DNA from: Hydrogenovibrio marinus
GTDB taxonomy: Bacteria > Pseudomonadota > Gammaproteobacteria > Thiomicrospirales > Thiomicrospiraceae
Length of the DNA: 64,000 nt
Direction: 5' to 3'
Assembly (NCBI RefSeq): GCF_013340845.1
Contig: NZ_AP020335.1
Span: 1,736,001-1,800,000, forward strand
Shown here: one piece after another, positions 1-10,198 of the stretch
Layout of the letters: every line of letters begins with the position of its first letter
Numbering within the stretch: position 1 is the stretch's first letter
The notes under the pieces: generated by a model
Told to the model about the DNA's origin: nothing
The model's database searches: none
What the model saw: only the letters and a program-made list of their open reading frames with translations
Position numbers and translations under genes: made by a program

Positions 1-1969
1 CGAGCTTACCATAACCCAAAATCAAAAACGGCATACCCTGTGTTGAGTCATAACCACCAGGAAAACCATTACGTTTTTGCATATGTCGCCATGCATACTC
101 TGTGACAACCTCTACAGCAGCTTCGGCAATCCACGTCAGGTAGTCACTGACTTTCATCACAGGCACCTGCCCTGTTACATCGGCCGCTGCAACACGAAAT
201 ACTTTTTCATGACGCCACTGACGCATTTGATTCATGAACATTTCTTCATCATCTTGCGACTGTTCCAACAGGTGATAAGCCTCTTTTTTCAGCTCTTCCA
301 ACTCTAATGGCTCATAAAGTACTCTTGGGTCGAGCAATTGATCCAACAAGGCTGGGTAACGTGACAACATCTCCGTCATCCACTCGCTTAAAGAACAAAG
401 CTTCAATAGGTTATCGATAACCCCGACGTTCTCTTTCAAAAGCACGAAGTAGACGCTGCGCTTCATAATGCTTTCCACCACTTTCAGCACTCTTTCCAAG
501 GTAATTTTTGGATTATCAACCAACTTCAAGCCATTTAGAATTCTTGGTAGGACTTTCTGAAAACGTTGCAAGGACTCGCTGCTTGCATGAATATAGGATC
601 GCTCTTTTTTGAACTGCTCTAAAATGTGCGTAAGACTTTCTTCCAATGATGAGTTATCAGATTGCTGATTATCATCACGACTACTGACACCTCCCATTGT
701 CCCTTCAGCGTCAACATCCTGATCGGCAAACAATAGATCAAACTCCTGCTGAACGAAACTCAATTGTTCTTCAAGTGCACTCATGAATTCAGCATAAGTT
801 GTATAACCCGTGGCCTCAGCCAAGGCTAATTGCTGTAACTCCTCCTGAGGAAGATCATGTGTTTGCTGGTCATTCCATTCTTGAAGACGGTTTTCCGCCT
901 TGCGTAAAAACAGATAAGCCTGCTTCAGACCCTGCGCAGTAGCACTGTCGATAAACTGGTTGTTAGTCAGTTGATTCAGCATGGGCAGAAGCTCTCTACC
1001 CTGCAAATCTAAGTTTTTTCCACCGTGCACCAGCTGAAAAGCTTGCACAATAAATTCGACCTCTCGAATACCGCCCCGCCCCAGTTTGATATTTTGCTGC
1101 TTATCTTTCTTTTGAACTTCGGCGTTAATCATCGCTTTGAGTTCTCTAAGCGACTCTATTGCCGTGAAATCAACATACTTACGGAAAACAAATGGTCGCA
1201 GGATATCAAACAACTCTTTCCCTTTTGCCTGATCTCCTGCAATGATTCTTGCTTTAACCAAAGCATAGCGCTCCCACGCCCGCCCGTGGATTTCGTAATA
1301 GTTTTCCAGCTCGTTAAAGCTAACCGCCAAAGGCCCGGAATCCCCAAAAGGTCTAAGACGCATATCAACTCTATAGACCATTCCTAAATCGGTGTATTCG
1401 GTCAGTGATTTATTCAACGCCTGCCCTAGGCGGATAAAAAATTGGTCATTTGACGTCTCTTTACCTCTTTCATTAATGGCTTGTCCTTTCTCCGGGTAGG
1501 CAAAAATCAAGTCAATATCTGATGAGAAATTCAACTCTCTTCCACCCAGTTTTCCCATGCCGATAACCAACATCTTTTGAGGTTCGCCAGAGAACTGACC
1601 GATAGGCGTTCCATATCGCTTACAAGCATCTTCATAGTGCCAATCCAAAGTGCCAGAGACCAGTCCGTCAGCCAAGGAAGACAAGTCCCTCAAAGTTTCT
1701 TCTACCGACGCCAAACCTGCGAGATCCCTGATCGCAATACGCAGCATTTCTTGTAGGCGATGTTGTCTCAACTGCTGATTCAACTCAATCAAATCTTCAC
1801 AAGTAACAAGACTTTGGTGCAACTTACTGACAAGAGCACCTTCTCCATAAGAAGATTCAAAATCCACTAGATCTATCCACTCAGGAAATCGCGCTAAAGT
1901 CCGCTCAACAAAAAGGCTCCAACTTTTAACTTGGTTAATCATTTCCTGTTTGTTTTGAGCATTCGGCAT
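1..1969 (-). CDS. glnE: Bifunctional glutamine synthetase adenylyltransferase/deadenylylase, 3' end cut by window edge
   Basis: This enzyme adds AMP to glutamine synthetase when nitrogen is plentiful and removes it when nitrogen is short, taking its signal from PII protein. About 656 residues are visible, against about 945 in E. coli GlnE. The N-terminal (deadenylylase) nucleotidyltransferase motif GMGKLGGRELNFSSDIDLIF is near residue 135. The second (adenylylase) domain has just reached its own GYGKL motif when the sequence stops at the window edge, so roughly 290 residues lie outside. The reading frame is open throughout. The start at 1969 is preceded by an AGAGGAAG ribosome site. Having glnK-amtB only 1 kb away fits a nitrogen-control neighbourhood, although the two are divergent. 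The identification is secure from the paired motifs and the length. Confidence 0.95.
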   Translation of the reverse strand, partial: MPNAQNKQEMINQVKSWSLFVERTLARFPEWIDLVDFESSYGEGALVSKLHQSLVTCEDLIELNQQLRQHRLQEMLRIAIRDLAGLASVEETLRDLSSLADGLVSGTLDWHYEDACKRYGTPIGQFSGEPQKMLVIGMGKLGGRELNFSSDIDLIFAYPEKGQAINERGKETSNDQFFIRLGQALNKSLTEYTDLGMVYRVDMRLRPFGDSGPLAVSFNELENYYEIHGRAWERYALVKARIIAGDQAKGKELFDILRPFVFRKYVDFTAIESLRELKAMINAEVQKKDKQQNIKLGRGGIREVEFIVQAFQLVHGGKNLDLQGRELLPMLNQLTNNQFIDSATAQGLKQAYLFLRKAENRLQEWNDQQTHDLPQEELQQLALAEATGYTTYAEFMSALEEQLSFVQQEFDLLFADQDVDAEGTMGGVSSRDDNQQSDNSSLEESLTHILEQFKKERSYIHASSESLQRFQKVLPRILNGLKLVDNPKITLERVLKVVESIMKRSVYFVLLKENVGVIDNLLKLCSLSEWMTEMLSRYPALLDQLLDPRVLYEPLELEELKKEAYHLLEQSQDDEEMFMNQMRQWRHEKVFRVAAADVTGQVPVMKVSDYLTWIAEAAVEVVTEYAWRHMQKRNGFPGGYDSTQGMPFLILGYGKL

Positions 1970-2002
1970 ACTTCTTCCTCTTAAAAATGAAACCGGCAGG
2001 TA

Positions 2003-2021
2003 CCCCAACCTGGTAGATTTT
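2003..2021 (-). repeat. Dispersed 19-mer repeat, copy 1
   Basis: Reads AAAATCTACCAGGTTGGGG on the minus strand. It lies in the 63-base gap between the methyltransferase stop (2033) and the glnE start (1969), 11 bases after that stop and in the sense direction of both genes. It matches the consensus AAAATCTRCCAGGTTGGGG shared by nine copies in this window. Its function is unknown. Confidence 0.9.
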
Positions 2022-2032
2022 GGCTGTTTTTA

Positions 2033-2797
2033 TTAAATATGATAGATATAAAGCTTAGTCTTTCTGGAGTCGTTTAACTCCCAAACTTCAGATGGTTCAA
2101 CATCAGGCACGGCAAAACTATTAGAGACAAAAACTGATCCGCTCACCATTTCATTGGAAAGCTTTTGCCATAACTTCTCCATCGGCTCCGGTGATAAGAA
2201 AGCATAAACAACATCATAGTATTCAACTTTTGTTTTCCAAAGATCCATTGCGTAGATATGCCCACCACGGAGCAATGTGAATAGTCTTGCCACCAAATAA
2301 GGAATTGGAGCGGTTTCCACGCCATCAGAGCGTTGCACATTAGGTAACTGGGACATATAAACAACATTCCCACCTAGACCTGCTCCCAAATCGAGGAACC
2401 TAACGTTTCGACGTCTTTTGACAAGCTTCTTCAGTGCTTCTCTTGTGGTGTTATTGGTTAAGTAAAGTGGCACACGTTCCTTGATTGCATTAAAGAATAC
2501 CAGCCACAGTACAACAAAAATGCCTAGCGCCAGCCAAGGATTCACTTTATAAGTTAATCCCAAGTAGAGCCCTATAGGCAAAGCTATTTGAATGATACGC
2601 CACCAACAGGGCAAACCGATGCGACAGCTAATGAATGCAGCCAGTACACCTTGCAATATCACCAATACCCACAAAGGGTATGGAGGCGTAACAATATAGC
2701 TCGCCAATAAAACCAAACCAGCCAAGACAATCAGGGCGATTCCTTGCGCTATTAATGCCACGACGATCTTCGGAAAGCGGCTAAAAAAAGTTTTCAT
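2033..2797 (-). CDS. Membrane-anchored class I SAM-dependent methyltransferase, substrate unknown
   Basis: 254 residues. The first ~110 residues are strongly hydrophobic, with three to four predicted membrane segments (about 10-35, 40-60, 65-85 and 88-105). They are followed by a basic KKLVKRRR stretch and a soluble domain carrying the SAM-binding motif FLDLGAGLGGN near residue 135. An acidic residue in the following GVET motif fits SAM ribose binding. The combination of membrane anchor and C-terminal methyltransferase is visible directly; the substrate cannot be told. It precedes glnE on the same strand with a 63-base gap that holds a copy of the dispersed repeat, so the two may be co-transcribed. 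No clear ribosome site is seen before the ATG. Confidence 0.7.
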   Translation of the reverse strand: MKTFFSRFPKIVVALIAQGIALIVLAGLVLLASYIVTPPYPLWVLVILQGVLAAFISCRIGLPCWWRIIQIALPIGLYLGLTYKVNPWLALGIFVVLWLVFFNAIKERVPLYLTNNTTREALKKLVKRRRNVRFLDLGAGLGGNVVYMSQLPNVQRSDGVETAPIPYLVARLFTLLRGGHIYAMDLWKTKVEYYDVVYAFLSPEPMEKLWQKLSNEMVSGSVFVSNSFAVPDVEPSEVWELNDSRKTKLYIYHI

Positions 2798-2803
2798 TCA
2801 GAA

Positions 2804-2839
2804 TGCACCATAAAAAATAAAATTGCACCAAACGGTTCA
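2804..2839 (+). promoter_or_regulatory. Candidate NtrC enhancer sites upstream of glnK
   Basis: Two TGCACC half-sites occur, at 2804-2809 and 2824-2829. The second continues as TGCACCAAACGGTTCA, an imperfect inverted repeat like the NtrC consensus TGCACC-N5-GGTGCA, but with a spacer one base short. They lie about 70-100 bases upstream of the sigma-54-type promoter at 2905, the usual enhancer range. This is a pattern match only. Confidence 0.45.
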
Positions 2840-2900
2840 AATAACTTTCTAAAATAAAGTCAAAAATTAATATATCTTGTTGTTATAAAAGGGTTTTTAG

Positions 2901-3311
<411 letters not shown>

Positions 3312-3427
3312 ATAGTTCTTTTAATCATTAACGAAGTGGAATCAAAGCAGGATACTCATTCACACAATGATTTCTCTTCAAAGTTGATAACAAACTATTT
3401 GAAATTTAGTCATAAGGAAATTTAGGT

Positions 3428-4675
3428 ATGGAACAATTAATTCAAACAAATTATGCACTAGATACCTTTTACTTTTTGGTAACTGGTGCATTAGTTATGT
3501 GGATGGCAGCAGGTTTTGCCATGCTCGAAGCCGGTCTTGTTCGCGCTAAGAACACGACTGAAATCTTAGCGAAGAACGTTGGTCTTTTCGCTATCGCTTG
3601 TATTATGTACATGCTTGTTGGTTACAACATCATGTATCCTAGTGATGCTATCAATAGCTTCATTCCTGGTATCAGCTTCTTGTTGAGCCCGGATCACACT
3701 GTTGCTGACGTGTTGAAAGGTGGTGATGGTGCGCCTTACTACTCAGGTATGTCAGACTTCTTCTTCCAAGTTGTGTTCGTTGCAACTGCAATGTCTGTAG
3801 TATCTGGTGCTGTAGCTGAGCGTATGAAGCTTATGTCTTTCTTCGTTTTCGCTATCGTTTTCACCGCGTTCATCTACCCAATGCAAGGTTATTGGAAATG
3901 GGGTGGTGGTTTCCTAGATGGTTTAGGATTCCTTGACTTCGCTGGTTCTGGTATCGTTCACATGGCTGGTGGTGCAGCAGCTCTTGCAGGTGTTCTACTA
4001 CTAGGTGCTCGTAAAGGTAAATACACTCCTGAAGGTGAATCAAAAGCTATCCCTGGTGCAAACCTACCTCTAGCAACTCTAGGTACATTCATCCTATGGT
4101 TGGGTTGGTTCGGTTTCAACGGTGGTTCAGAGCTTAAAGTATCTAACGTTGATGAAGCAAACGCAGTAGCAATGGTATTCGTTAACACGCTAATGGCTGC
4201 GGCTGGTGGTGTTATCGGTTCACTTATCGCTTCTAAGTTGAAGTTCGGTAAAGCTGACTTGACTATGATGTTGAACGGTGCATTGGCTGGTTTGGTTGCA
4301 ATCACTGCAGAACCTCTAACGCCAACTGCTCTAGAAGCAACTTTGATCGGTCTTGTTGGTGGTATCATCGTAGTATTCGCAATCATCATCATGGACACTA
4401 AGTTCAAAATCGACGATCCAGTCGGTGCGATCTCTGTTCACGGTATCGTAGGTATCTTCGGTCTAATCGCTGTTACCTTCACAAACAAAGATGCAACTAT
4501 CGTAGCTCAGCTAACTGGTATTGCAGTGATCTTCGCTTGGGTATTCATTACAAGCTTGATCGTCTGGTCTATCATCAAAGCAGTTATGGGCATCCGCGTC
4601 TCTGAAGAAGAAGAGTTCGAAGGTGTTGACCAAACTGAATGTGGTATGGAAGCATACCCAGAGTTCACTAAGTAA
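3428..4675 (+). CDS. amtB: Ammonium transporter
   Basis: A 415-residue inner-membrane channel of the Amt/Rh family that takes up ammonium and is blocked by GlnK when nitrogen is sufficient. About eleven membrane segments can be followed. The twin pore histidines are present in the contexts GSGIVHMAGG (His178) and GAISVHGIVG (His338), and the DFAGSG signature precedes the first. Unlike E. coli AmtB, no cleavable signal peptide is evident: the protein begins directly with the residues leading into the first helix. Codon choice is strongly biased to GGT, GCT and CGT, unlike neighbouring genes, suggesting high expression. It is the second gene of the glnK-amtB unit and is followed at once by a strong terminator. 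Confidence 0.97.
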   Translation: MEQLIQTNYALDTFYFLVTGALVMWMAAGFAMLEAGLVRAKNTTEILAKNVGLFAIACIMYMLVGYNIMYPSDAINSFIPGISFLLSPDHTVADVLKGGDGAPYYSGMSDFFFQVVFVATAMSVVSGAVAERMKLMSFFVFAIVFTAFIYPMQGYWKWGGGFLDGLGFLDFAGSGIVHMAGGAAALAGVLLLGARKGKYTPEGESKAIPGANLPLATLGTFILWLGWFGFNGGSELKVSNVDEANAVAMVFVNTLMAAAGGVIGSLIASKLKFGKADLTMMLNGALAGLVAITAEPLTPTALEATLIGLVGGIIVVFAIIIMDTKFKIDDPVGAISVHGIVGIFGLIAVTFTNKDATIVAQLTGIAVIFAWVFITSLIVWSIIKAVMGIRVSEEEEFEGVDQTECGMEAYPEFTK

Positions 4676-4693
4676 TCTTAGAAAACTCAACAC

Positions 4694-4722
4694 AAAAAAC
4701 CCCGGCCTTCCGGGGTTTTTTT
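4694..4722 (+). terminator. Rho-independent terminator after amtB
   Basis: An A-rich stretch, then stem AACCCCGG with loop CCTT and stem CCGGGGTT, followed by a seven-T run. It lies 19 bases after the amtB stop. Confidence 0.93.
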
Positions 4723-4754
4723 ATGCCTATCATTCAACATTAACCCATTGAGTC

Positions 4755-4783
4755 AAAAGACAATTTTCATTCTTTGCCGATTA
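4755..4783 (+). promoter_or_regulatory. Candidate sigma-28 (FliA) promoter for the flagellin gene
   Basis: GCCGATTA at 4776-4783 matches seven of eight bases of the sigma-28 -10 element GCCGATAA. An A-rich AAAAGA stretch at 4755-4760 sits where the TAAA -35 element would be, with spacing slightly off. It lies about 45 bases before the flagellin start. The -10 is convincing and the -35 is weak. Confidence 0.5.
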
Positions 4784-4828
4784 AGCGTAAAATAGAAATA
4801 TAAAGTACGCAATCGGAGGAAGTTAGCC

Positions 4829-5608
4829 ATGTCTATTGATTCCATATCCAATTACAACGCAACCACCTATGCAAGCCTTCAACAAAGCCTAGCATCAGGC
4901 AGTCGTATCAATACCTCAGCAGATGACGCCGCTGGAAAAGCTGTTGTGACAGCGCTGACGACACAAATCGGTCAACAAGACATTGCCACTCGTAATGCCA
5001 ATGATGGTATTTCGGCTCTGCAAATTGCTGACAGTACCGGAGAGAATATTGGCAACCAGCTCCTTCGCTTAGGAGAACTGGCAACACAAGCTCAAAACGG
5101 CACTTACAGCGATGCCCAACGTCAGACATTAAACCAAGAGTTCCAACAAGGCTTACAGGCAATCAATCAATATGTAGGGCAAGCCAGCTTTAATGGCATA
5201 AATCTACTGGATGGTTCTCAGAATACACTTAGTATTGGGCTGGGTGACTCAACCAACGCCCTAACCTTTCCAAACCTGACAACCAATGCACAAGGTTTAA
5301 ACGGCTTGGACATTACATCCACAGCAAATGCCAGTAATGCCTACTCATCCATCACGACTGCATTAGAAAACCTATCAACCAGCCGTAGCCAGCTTGGTGC
5401 ACAACAAAACGGATTGGCAAGCACCGTTGAAAACCTAGCAACCCAAAACGTCAATGCACAAAGTAGTCGAAGCCAGATTAACGACACAGACTATGCAAAG
5501 GCGCTGACGCAATTAAGCAAGCAGCAGGTTCTTGAGCAAAGTAGTATCGCCATGCAGGCGCAAAGCAATCAAAATCGTTCAAACGTATTACAGTTGCTTC
5601 AATCTTAG
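4829..5608 (+). CDS. Short flagellin
   Basis: 259 residues, secreted through the flagellar export apparatus to form filament. The N-terminal flagellin core is clear (SGSRINTSADDAAGKAV, then RNANDGISALQIAD and FNGINLLDG). So is the C-terminal D0/D1 half (LGAQQNGLASTVENL, then DTDYAKALTQLSKQQVLEQS, ending NVLQLLQS). The variable middle is very short. The N-terminal part before SGSRIN is about a dozen residues shorter than in typical flagellins, so part of the D0 helix appears trimmed. An AGGAAG ribosome site precedes the ATG. No other flagellar gene lies in the window, so it is an isolated gene with its own sigma-28-like promoter. It could be a minor filament or specialised flagellin. Confidence 0.9.
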   Translation: MSIDSISNYNATTYASLQQSLASGSRINTSADDAAGKAVVTALTTQIGQQDIATRNANDGISALQIADSTGENIGNQLLRLGELATQAQNGTYSDAQRQTLNQEFQQGLQAINQYVGQASFNGINLLDGSQNTLSIGLGDSTNALTFPNLTTNAQGLNGLDITSTANASNAYSSITTALENLSTSRSQLGAQQNGLASTVENLATQNVNAQSSRSQINDTDYAKALTQLSKQQVLEQSSIAMQAQSNQNRSNVLQLLQS

Positions 5609-5621
5609 CCCAAGCCACTTA

Positions 5622-5650
5622 TGCCTTACCCTCAAACATTGGGTAAGGCA
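5622..5650 (+). terminator. Hairpin after flagellin gene
   Basis: Perfect ten-base stem TGCCTTACCC/GGGTAAGGCA with a nine-base loop, 13 bases after the flagellin stop. There is no continuous T run after it, so it may be a weak terminator or an mRNA-stabilising end. Confidence 0.55.
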
Positions 5651-5744
5651 CGCTCATCAACTTTCGTTCTCTTTAGCCAAAAACGCCTCAAACGATAGTT
5701 CAGCTTTTACCCAGCATCCAACCCTAAACTTTCACCAGCATAAA

Positions 5745-5753
5745 TGCTATAAT
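5745..5753 (+). promoter_or_regulatory. Extended -10 promoter for valS
   Basis: TGCTATAAT is a perfect TATAAT with the upstream TG of an extended -10. It lies about 45 bases before the valS start. No good -35 hexamer is seen at 17 bases, as expected for this promoter class. Confidence 0.5.
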
Positions 5754-5798
5754 CCGACCTATTTTTAGAAACAAAATCGTTTTATTTTAAAGGCAACA

Positions 5799-8573
5799 AT
5801 GGAAAAGCATTTCGACCCCGCATCAATTGAAAAAAAATGGTACTCAAATTGGGAAGATAAAGGTTTCTTTAAACCTCAAGAAAGTACAACTGGTCAGAAC
5901 TACAGCATTATGATCCCTCCGCCGAATGTCACCGGTAGCCTACACATGGGTCATGCATTCCAAGATACCATTATGGACACTCTCATTCGCTACAACCGAA
6001 TGAAAGGCCACTCCACGCTTTGGCAGCCAGGTACTGACCACGCAGGGATTGCAACGCAAATGGTCGTTGAGCGCCAATTAGCTGCTAAAGGCCTTAGTCG
6101 CCATGATGTTGGTCGAGATGCTTTTATTGACAAAATTTGGGAATGGAAAGCGGAATCCGGTGGAACCATCACCAAACAGCTTCGTCGTCTGGGCGCATCA
6201 CCAGACTGGAGCCGTGAACGCTTCACGATGGATGACGGCCTTTCGAATGCCGTTAAAGAAGTTTTTGTTCGCCTTTACGAAGAAGGATTAATCTATCGTG
6301 GCAAACGCCTTGTAAACTGGGATCCAGTTCTCCACACCGCCGTTTCTGATTTGGAAGTCATTTCTGAAGAAGAACAAGGCAACCTATGGCACATGCGCTA
6401 CCCACTCACAGACGGTTCAGGTCATTTGGTGGTTGCTACTACCCGCCCTGAAACACTATTCGGTGACCAAGCAGTTGCTGTTCACCCTGAAGACGAACGT
6501 TACAAGAATCTTATAGGCAAGACCGTTACCCTTCCTTTGGTGGGGCGCGAAATTCCAATTATCGCTGACGATTACGTCGATATGGAGTTCGGTACAGGTT
6601 GCGTAAAAATCACCCCTGCCCATGACTTCAACGACTATGAGATGGGGAAACGTCATAACCTGCCAATGCTGAACGTCATGACGATTGACGCTAACATGAA
6701 CGAAGGAGTTCCAGAGAAATACCAAGGATTAGAGCGTTACGAAGCACGTCGTCTAGCGGTTGCAGACCTTGAAGCTCTTGGGTTAATTGAAGACATTAAG
6801 CCTCACAAACTAATGGTTCCTCGCGGTGATCGCTCTCATGCAGTTATCGAACCTTACCTGACTGATCAGTGGTATGTTGCCGTGGAGCAATTAGCAAAAC
6901 CAGCTATTGACGCGGTTAAAAACGGCGATATCGAATTTGTACCTAAGAACTGGGAAAACACCTACTTCGAGTGGATGAACAACATCCAAGACTGGTGTAT
7001 CTCTCGCCAAATCTGGTGGGGACATCGTATTCCCGCTTGGTATGACGAAGCTGGAAATGTCTATGTTGGTCGCACAGAAGAAGAAGTCCGCCAACAAAAT
7101 GGTTTAGACAGCTCTACAGCATTGTCTCAAGATGAAGACGTGCTAGACACTTGGTTCAGCTCAGCGCTATGGACATTCTCTACACTTGGCTGGCCGGAAC
7201 AAACACCTGAGTTGGAAAAATTCCATCCGACTTCGGTTTTGGTCACTGGTTTTGACATTATCTTCTTCTGGGTTGCCAGAATGATTATGATGACCTTAAA
7301 GTTCACTGGACAAGTTCCTTTCAAACAAGTTTATGTACACGGTCTGGTTCGAGATGGTGAAGGTCAAAAAATGTCCAAATCCAAAGGTAACGTCCTAGAC
7401 CCGATTGACCTGATTGACGGTATTGACTTGGAAAGCCTGGTTTCTAAGCGTACTTACGGCATGATGCAACCAGAAAAAGCGGCGAAAATCGAAAAAGCCA
7501 CTCGCAAACAGTTTGCTGACGGTATTGATGCCTATGGAACAGATGCGCTTCGATTCACTTTCGCCTCTCTAGCCTCAACAGGTCGTGATATTCGTTTCGA
7601 TTTAAACCGCTGCGAAGGTTACCGCAACTTCTGTAATAAATTATGGAATGCAGCGCGTTATGTATTGATGAACACTGAAGGCTATGACACAGGTGTGGAC
7701 GAAAAAGCTGCATACGAATTATCTCTGGCCGACAAATGGATTGTCTCCCGTTTGCAAGAAGTGGAAGCTGAAGTTGCCAAACATATTGAATCTTACCGTT
7801 TCGACCTTGCTTCAACCGCGCTTTATGAGTTCACCTGGAATGAGTACTGTGACTGGTATCTGGAGTTATCCAAGCCTATCCTAAATAGTGACGACAGCTC
7901 AGATGAAGCTAAGCGTGGCACTCGCCGCACCTTGGTTCGCGTGCTTGAAACTCTGCTTCGCATGCTACACCCTATCATTCCATTTATCACTGAAGAAATT
8001 TGGCAGACCGTTGCTCCACTTGCCGCGAAAGATGGCCAAACCATCATGCTGCAACCTTATCCATTAAGTGACAATAGCAAAATTGACACGGCTGCTGTGG
8101 CAGAGCTGGAATGGGTAAAACAATTCATCATGGGTGTTCGTCGTATTCGTTCTGAAATGAACATCGCACCAAGCAAACAGTTACCGGTAATCTTGACCAA
8201 GCTAAGCGCAACGGATGAACTATGGTTGGAAAATAACCACCTTTACCTGTCAACACTTGCGAAATTGGAATCAATCACGGTATTATCTGACTCTGAGGAG
8301 GCGCCAGAATCAGCTGTTGCATTGGTTGGAGAAATGAACATTCTTATTCCAATGGCAGGTTTGATTGACAAAGAAGCCGAGCTAGAGCGTCTAAACAAGG
8401 AAATCAATCGCCTAGAGAGCGATATTCAACGCATGGAAGGAAAACTGTCCAACGACAGTTTTGTTGCCAAAGCGCCTGAAGCAGTTGTTGCCAAAGAAAG
8501 ACAAAAGCTGGATGAGCACAAAACTGCATTAAAAAACTTGAAGGATCAACATGAAAAAATCAGTCAAATCTAA
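5799..8573 (+). CDS. valS: Valyl-tRNA synthetase
   Basis: A 924-residue class I aminoacyl-tRNA synthetase that charges tRNA-Val in the cytosol. The HIGH-type signature is [13 protein letters not shown] near residue 42, and the KMSKS loop is [13 protein letters not shown] near residue 525. Between them lies the CP1 editing domain ([10 protein letters not shown], then [17 protein letters not shown]). The C-terminal arm ends in the coiled coil usual for ValRS ([20 protein letters not shown]). The length is normal. The end overlaps the start of the following SH3-domain gene by 23 bases, suggesting co-transcription and perhaps translational coupling. Confidence 0.98.
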   Translation: MEKHFDPASIEKKWYSNWEDKGFFKPQESTTGQNYSIMIPPPNVTGSLHMGHAFQDTIMDTLIRYNRMKGHSTLWQPGTDHAGIATQMVVERQLAAKGLSRHDVGRDAFIDKIWEWKAESGGTITKQLRRLGASPDWSRERFTMDDGLSNAVKEVFVRLYEEGLIYRGKRLVNWDPVLHTAVSDLEVISEEEQGNLWHMRYPLTDGSGHLVVATTRPETLFGDQAVAVHPEDERYKNLIGKTVTLPLVGREIPIIADDYVDMEFGTGCVKITPAHDFNDYEMGKRHNLPMLNVMTIDANMNEGVPEKYQGLERYEARRLAVADLEALGLIEDIKPHKLMVPRGDRSHAVIEPYLTDQWYVAVEQLAKPAIDAVKNGDIEFVPKNWENTYFEWMNNIQDWCISRQIWWGHRIPAWYDEAGNVYVGRTEEEVRQQNGLDSSTALSQDEDVLDTWFSSALWTFSTLGWPEQTPELEKFHPTSVLVTGFDIIFFWVARMIMMTLKFTGQVPFKQVYVHGLVRDGEGQKMSKSKGNVLDPIDLIDGIDLESLVSKRTYGMMQPEKAAKIEKATRKQFADGIDAYGTDALRFTFASLASTGRDIRFDLNRCEGYRNFCNKLWNAARYVLMNTEGYDTGVDEKAAYELSLADKWIVSRLQEVEAEVAKHIESYRFDLASTALYEFTWNEYCDWYLELSKPILNSDDSSDEAKRGTRRTLVRVLETLLRMLHPIIPFITEEIWQTVAPLAAKDGQTIMLQPYPLSDNSKIDTAAVAELEWVKQFIMGVRRIRSEMNIAPSKQLPVILTKLSATDELWLENNHLYLSTLAKLESITVLSDSEEAPESAVALVGEMNILIPMAGLIDKEAELERLNKEINRLESDIQRMEGKLSNDSFVAKAPEAVVAKERQKLDEHKTALKNLKDQHEKISQI

Positions 8574-9273
8574 CCTGCAAATCATTTCATCCTTAATGCT
8601 TGTCGGTGGCTTGACCATCGGTCAAACAGCTGTAGCAGAGGATTCAGGGCAACCTCAATCCGATTACACGCATTATGTGACCGATTCTGTACAAATTCCG
8701 CTTAGAACCCAACCTGGTTATAAATACAAAATTTTAAGGTTGTTGAAATCGGGCACACCAGTAACCATTTTAGAAGTGAATGATGACGGCTGGACAAAAC
8801 TGTCCTACCACTATAAAGATGAAGATATTGTTGGTTGGATGCCTTCAAGCGTGCTGTTAAACCAACCTATCGCTCGCGTTAGATTGGCTCAGCAAATTGA
8901 TAAGACCTCTCGTATCGAGAAAAAACTTAACCAAGCACTTCAAGAGAAATCTACTCTGGACTCTCGTTTCAACGACGTCAGCAACGAGTTAAAGAAAACC
9001 AAAGAAGATAACTTCAAGTTACAAAAGCAATTGGCTGAGATTAAGTCTATTTCCGGCAAGAGCATTGAATTGAATGAACAAAACCAGCAGTTCAGCCAGG
9101 AAATTGAGAAAATCAAATCTGACAATGCCATTCTGAAAGAACAAATCAGCCAAGCGGGTGATGTTGTGCAACGTCAATGGTTCCTGACAGGTGGTGGTGT
9201 ACTACTTCTTGGTTTATTGATTGGTCGCTTTTTCAGAGTGCCAAACAGACGTACCAAATGGGATTCACTATAA
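8551..9273 (+). CDS. YgiM/TIGR04211-type SH3 domain protein, membrane anchored
   Basis: 240 residues with a regular order of parts: signal peptide (about 1-28, ending TAVAED), a bacterial SH3b domain (about 38-105, with [20 protein letters not shown] and WMPSSVL), a long coiled coil (about 118-205), and a C-terminal membrane helix near 210-228 followed by a basic tail. This is the architecture of E. coli YgiM. It would sit in the inner membrane with the SH3b domain in the periplasm; SH3b domains often bind cell-wall peptides, but no ligand is known here. The start lies inside the end of valS, with AAGGAT before the ATG. Confidence 0.85.
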   Translation: MKKSVKSNLQIISSLMLVGGLTIGQTAVAEDSGQPQSDYTHYVTDSVQIPLRTQPGYKYKILRLLKSGTPVTILEVNDDGWTKLSYHYKDEDIVGWMPSSVLLNQPIARVRLAQQIDKTSRIEKKLNQALQEKSTLDSRFNDVSNELKKTKEDNFKLQKQLAEIKSISGKSIELNEQNQQFSQEIEKIKSDNAILKEQISQAGDVVQRQWFLTGGGVLLLGLLIGRFFRVPNRRTKWDSL

Positions 9274-9295
9274 CTTGAACGCCCTGTACGGAAAT

Positions 9296-9326
9296 AAAAA
9301 ACGCGCCAAATGGCGCGTTTTTTTTA
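9296..9326. terminator. Bidirectional terminator between the SH3 gene and dsbC
   Basis: AAAAAACGCGCCA and TGGCGCGTTTTTTTT form a GC-rich hairpin flanked by an A run and a T run. It can therefore end the rightward SH3-protein transcript and the leftward dsbC transcript. Confidence 0.9.
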
Positions 9327-9366
9327 GTCAAGCAAAATTTTAATCGCTAGTGATCAAATCAATGCT

Positions 9367-10092
9367 TTAATGCGGACCAACCAGCTTTTGAATCAAGTCT
9401 TTTGACTCAACATATCCTGGAATCAACTCACCATCATCCAACAGGATATTCGGAGTGCCATTCACGCCAAACAACTCAGCAAGCTTCATATCGTTCATTA
9501 CAGGGTTCGCACAAGTCTTCATATCTACTGCTACACCCATCATCACCTTGTCCAAAGCCTTTCTTCTGTCTGAAGAACACCAAACCGCCACTGCCTTCTT
9601 ATAAGAACCAGAACCGACGCCCGCACGTGGGAAAGACAAATAACGCACCTTGATACCTGCTGCCGTCAGCTTAGGAATGTCATCATGAAGTTTTTTACAA
9701 TACGGGCAGTCAATGTCAGAGAAAACCGTAATCGTACGCTTGGTAGCGCCTTTCGCTGGATAAACAATCATCTTCGATTCATCTAAGCTGTCCAGAATAC
9801 TTTTTCTCTGTTTGTTCTCTGCTGCCGTTGTTAGGTTCTTGCGTGTTTTCAGGTCAATCAAGTCACCTGAAAAAACATAACGCGCTTTGTCATCCATCAA
9901 CAATACTCGTGTCCCTAAAACCACTTGATACAGACCCGGAATAACACTCGGGGTAATCTTGGCCTCAGCCGCATTTGGCGTAATATCTTTCAAGGTATTT
10001 CGGATCGTTTGCTCATCGGCCTGTGCCATCGCCATAAAAGCTGTCGACAACACCATCGCCAAAAGCGATTTCTTCAAAAATTGTTTTTTCAT
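9367..10092 (-). CDS. dsbC: Thiol:disulfide interchange protein DsbC
   Basis: A 241-residue periplasmic disulfide isomerase. A signal peptide ends in MAMAQADE near residue 26, followed by the N-terminal dimerisation domain and a thioredoxin-like domain with active site DIDCPYCKKLH near residue 128. The cis-proline loop is NGTPNI near residue 214. A second cysteine pair (WCSS and MKTCAN) matches the structural disulfide of DsbC. The order xerD then dsbC is the same as in E. coli xerD-dsbC-recJ; recJ does not follow here. Confidence 0.95.
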   Translation of the reverse strand: MKKQFLKKSLLAMVLSTAFMAMAQADEQTIRNTLKDITPNAAEAKITPSVIPGLYQVVLGTRVLLMDDKARYVFSGDLIDLKTRKNLTTAAENKQRKSILDSLDESKMIVYPAKGATKRTITVFSDIDCPYCKKLHDDIPKLTAAGIKVRYLSFPRAGVGSGSYKKAVAVWCSSDRRKALDKVMMGVAVDMKTCANPVMNDMKLAELFGVNGTPNILLDDGELIPGYVESKDLIQKLVGPH

Positions 10093-10198
10093 AACACCTA
10101 ATCTTTTTTAAAAACCATTGATAGAATTTTAACGGTTTCCACCTTAATTAGCACCTCGAAAACCTTAAAGAAAGCTGACTAGTACCGAGAAATCGTGA

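Noticed and set aside
1025-1387. 120-codon plus-strand frame in the 5' 2 kb
   Set aside because: It lies wholly inside glnE on the opposite strand, which is clearly coding.
3958-4407. 149-codon open frame antisense to amtB
   Set aside because: It arises from the strong codon bias of amtB; the translation is rich in Ala, Pro and Thr with no family character.
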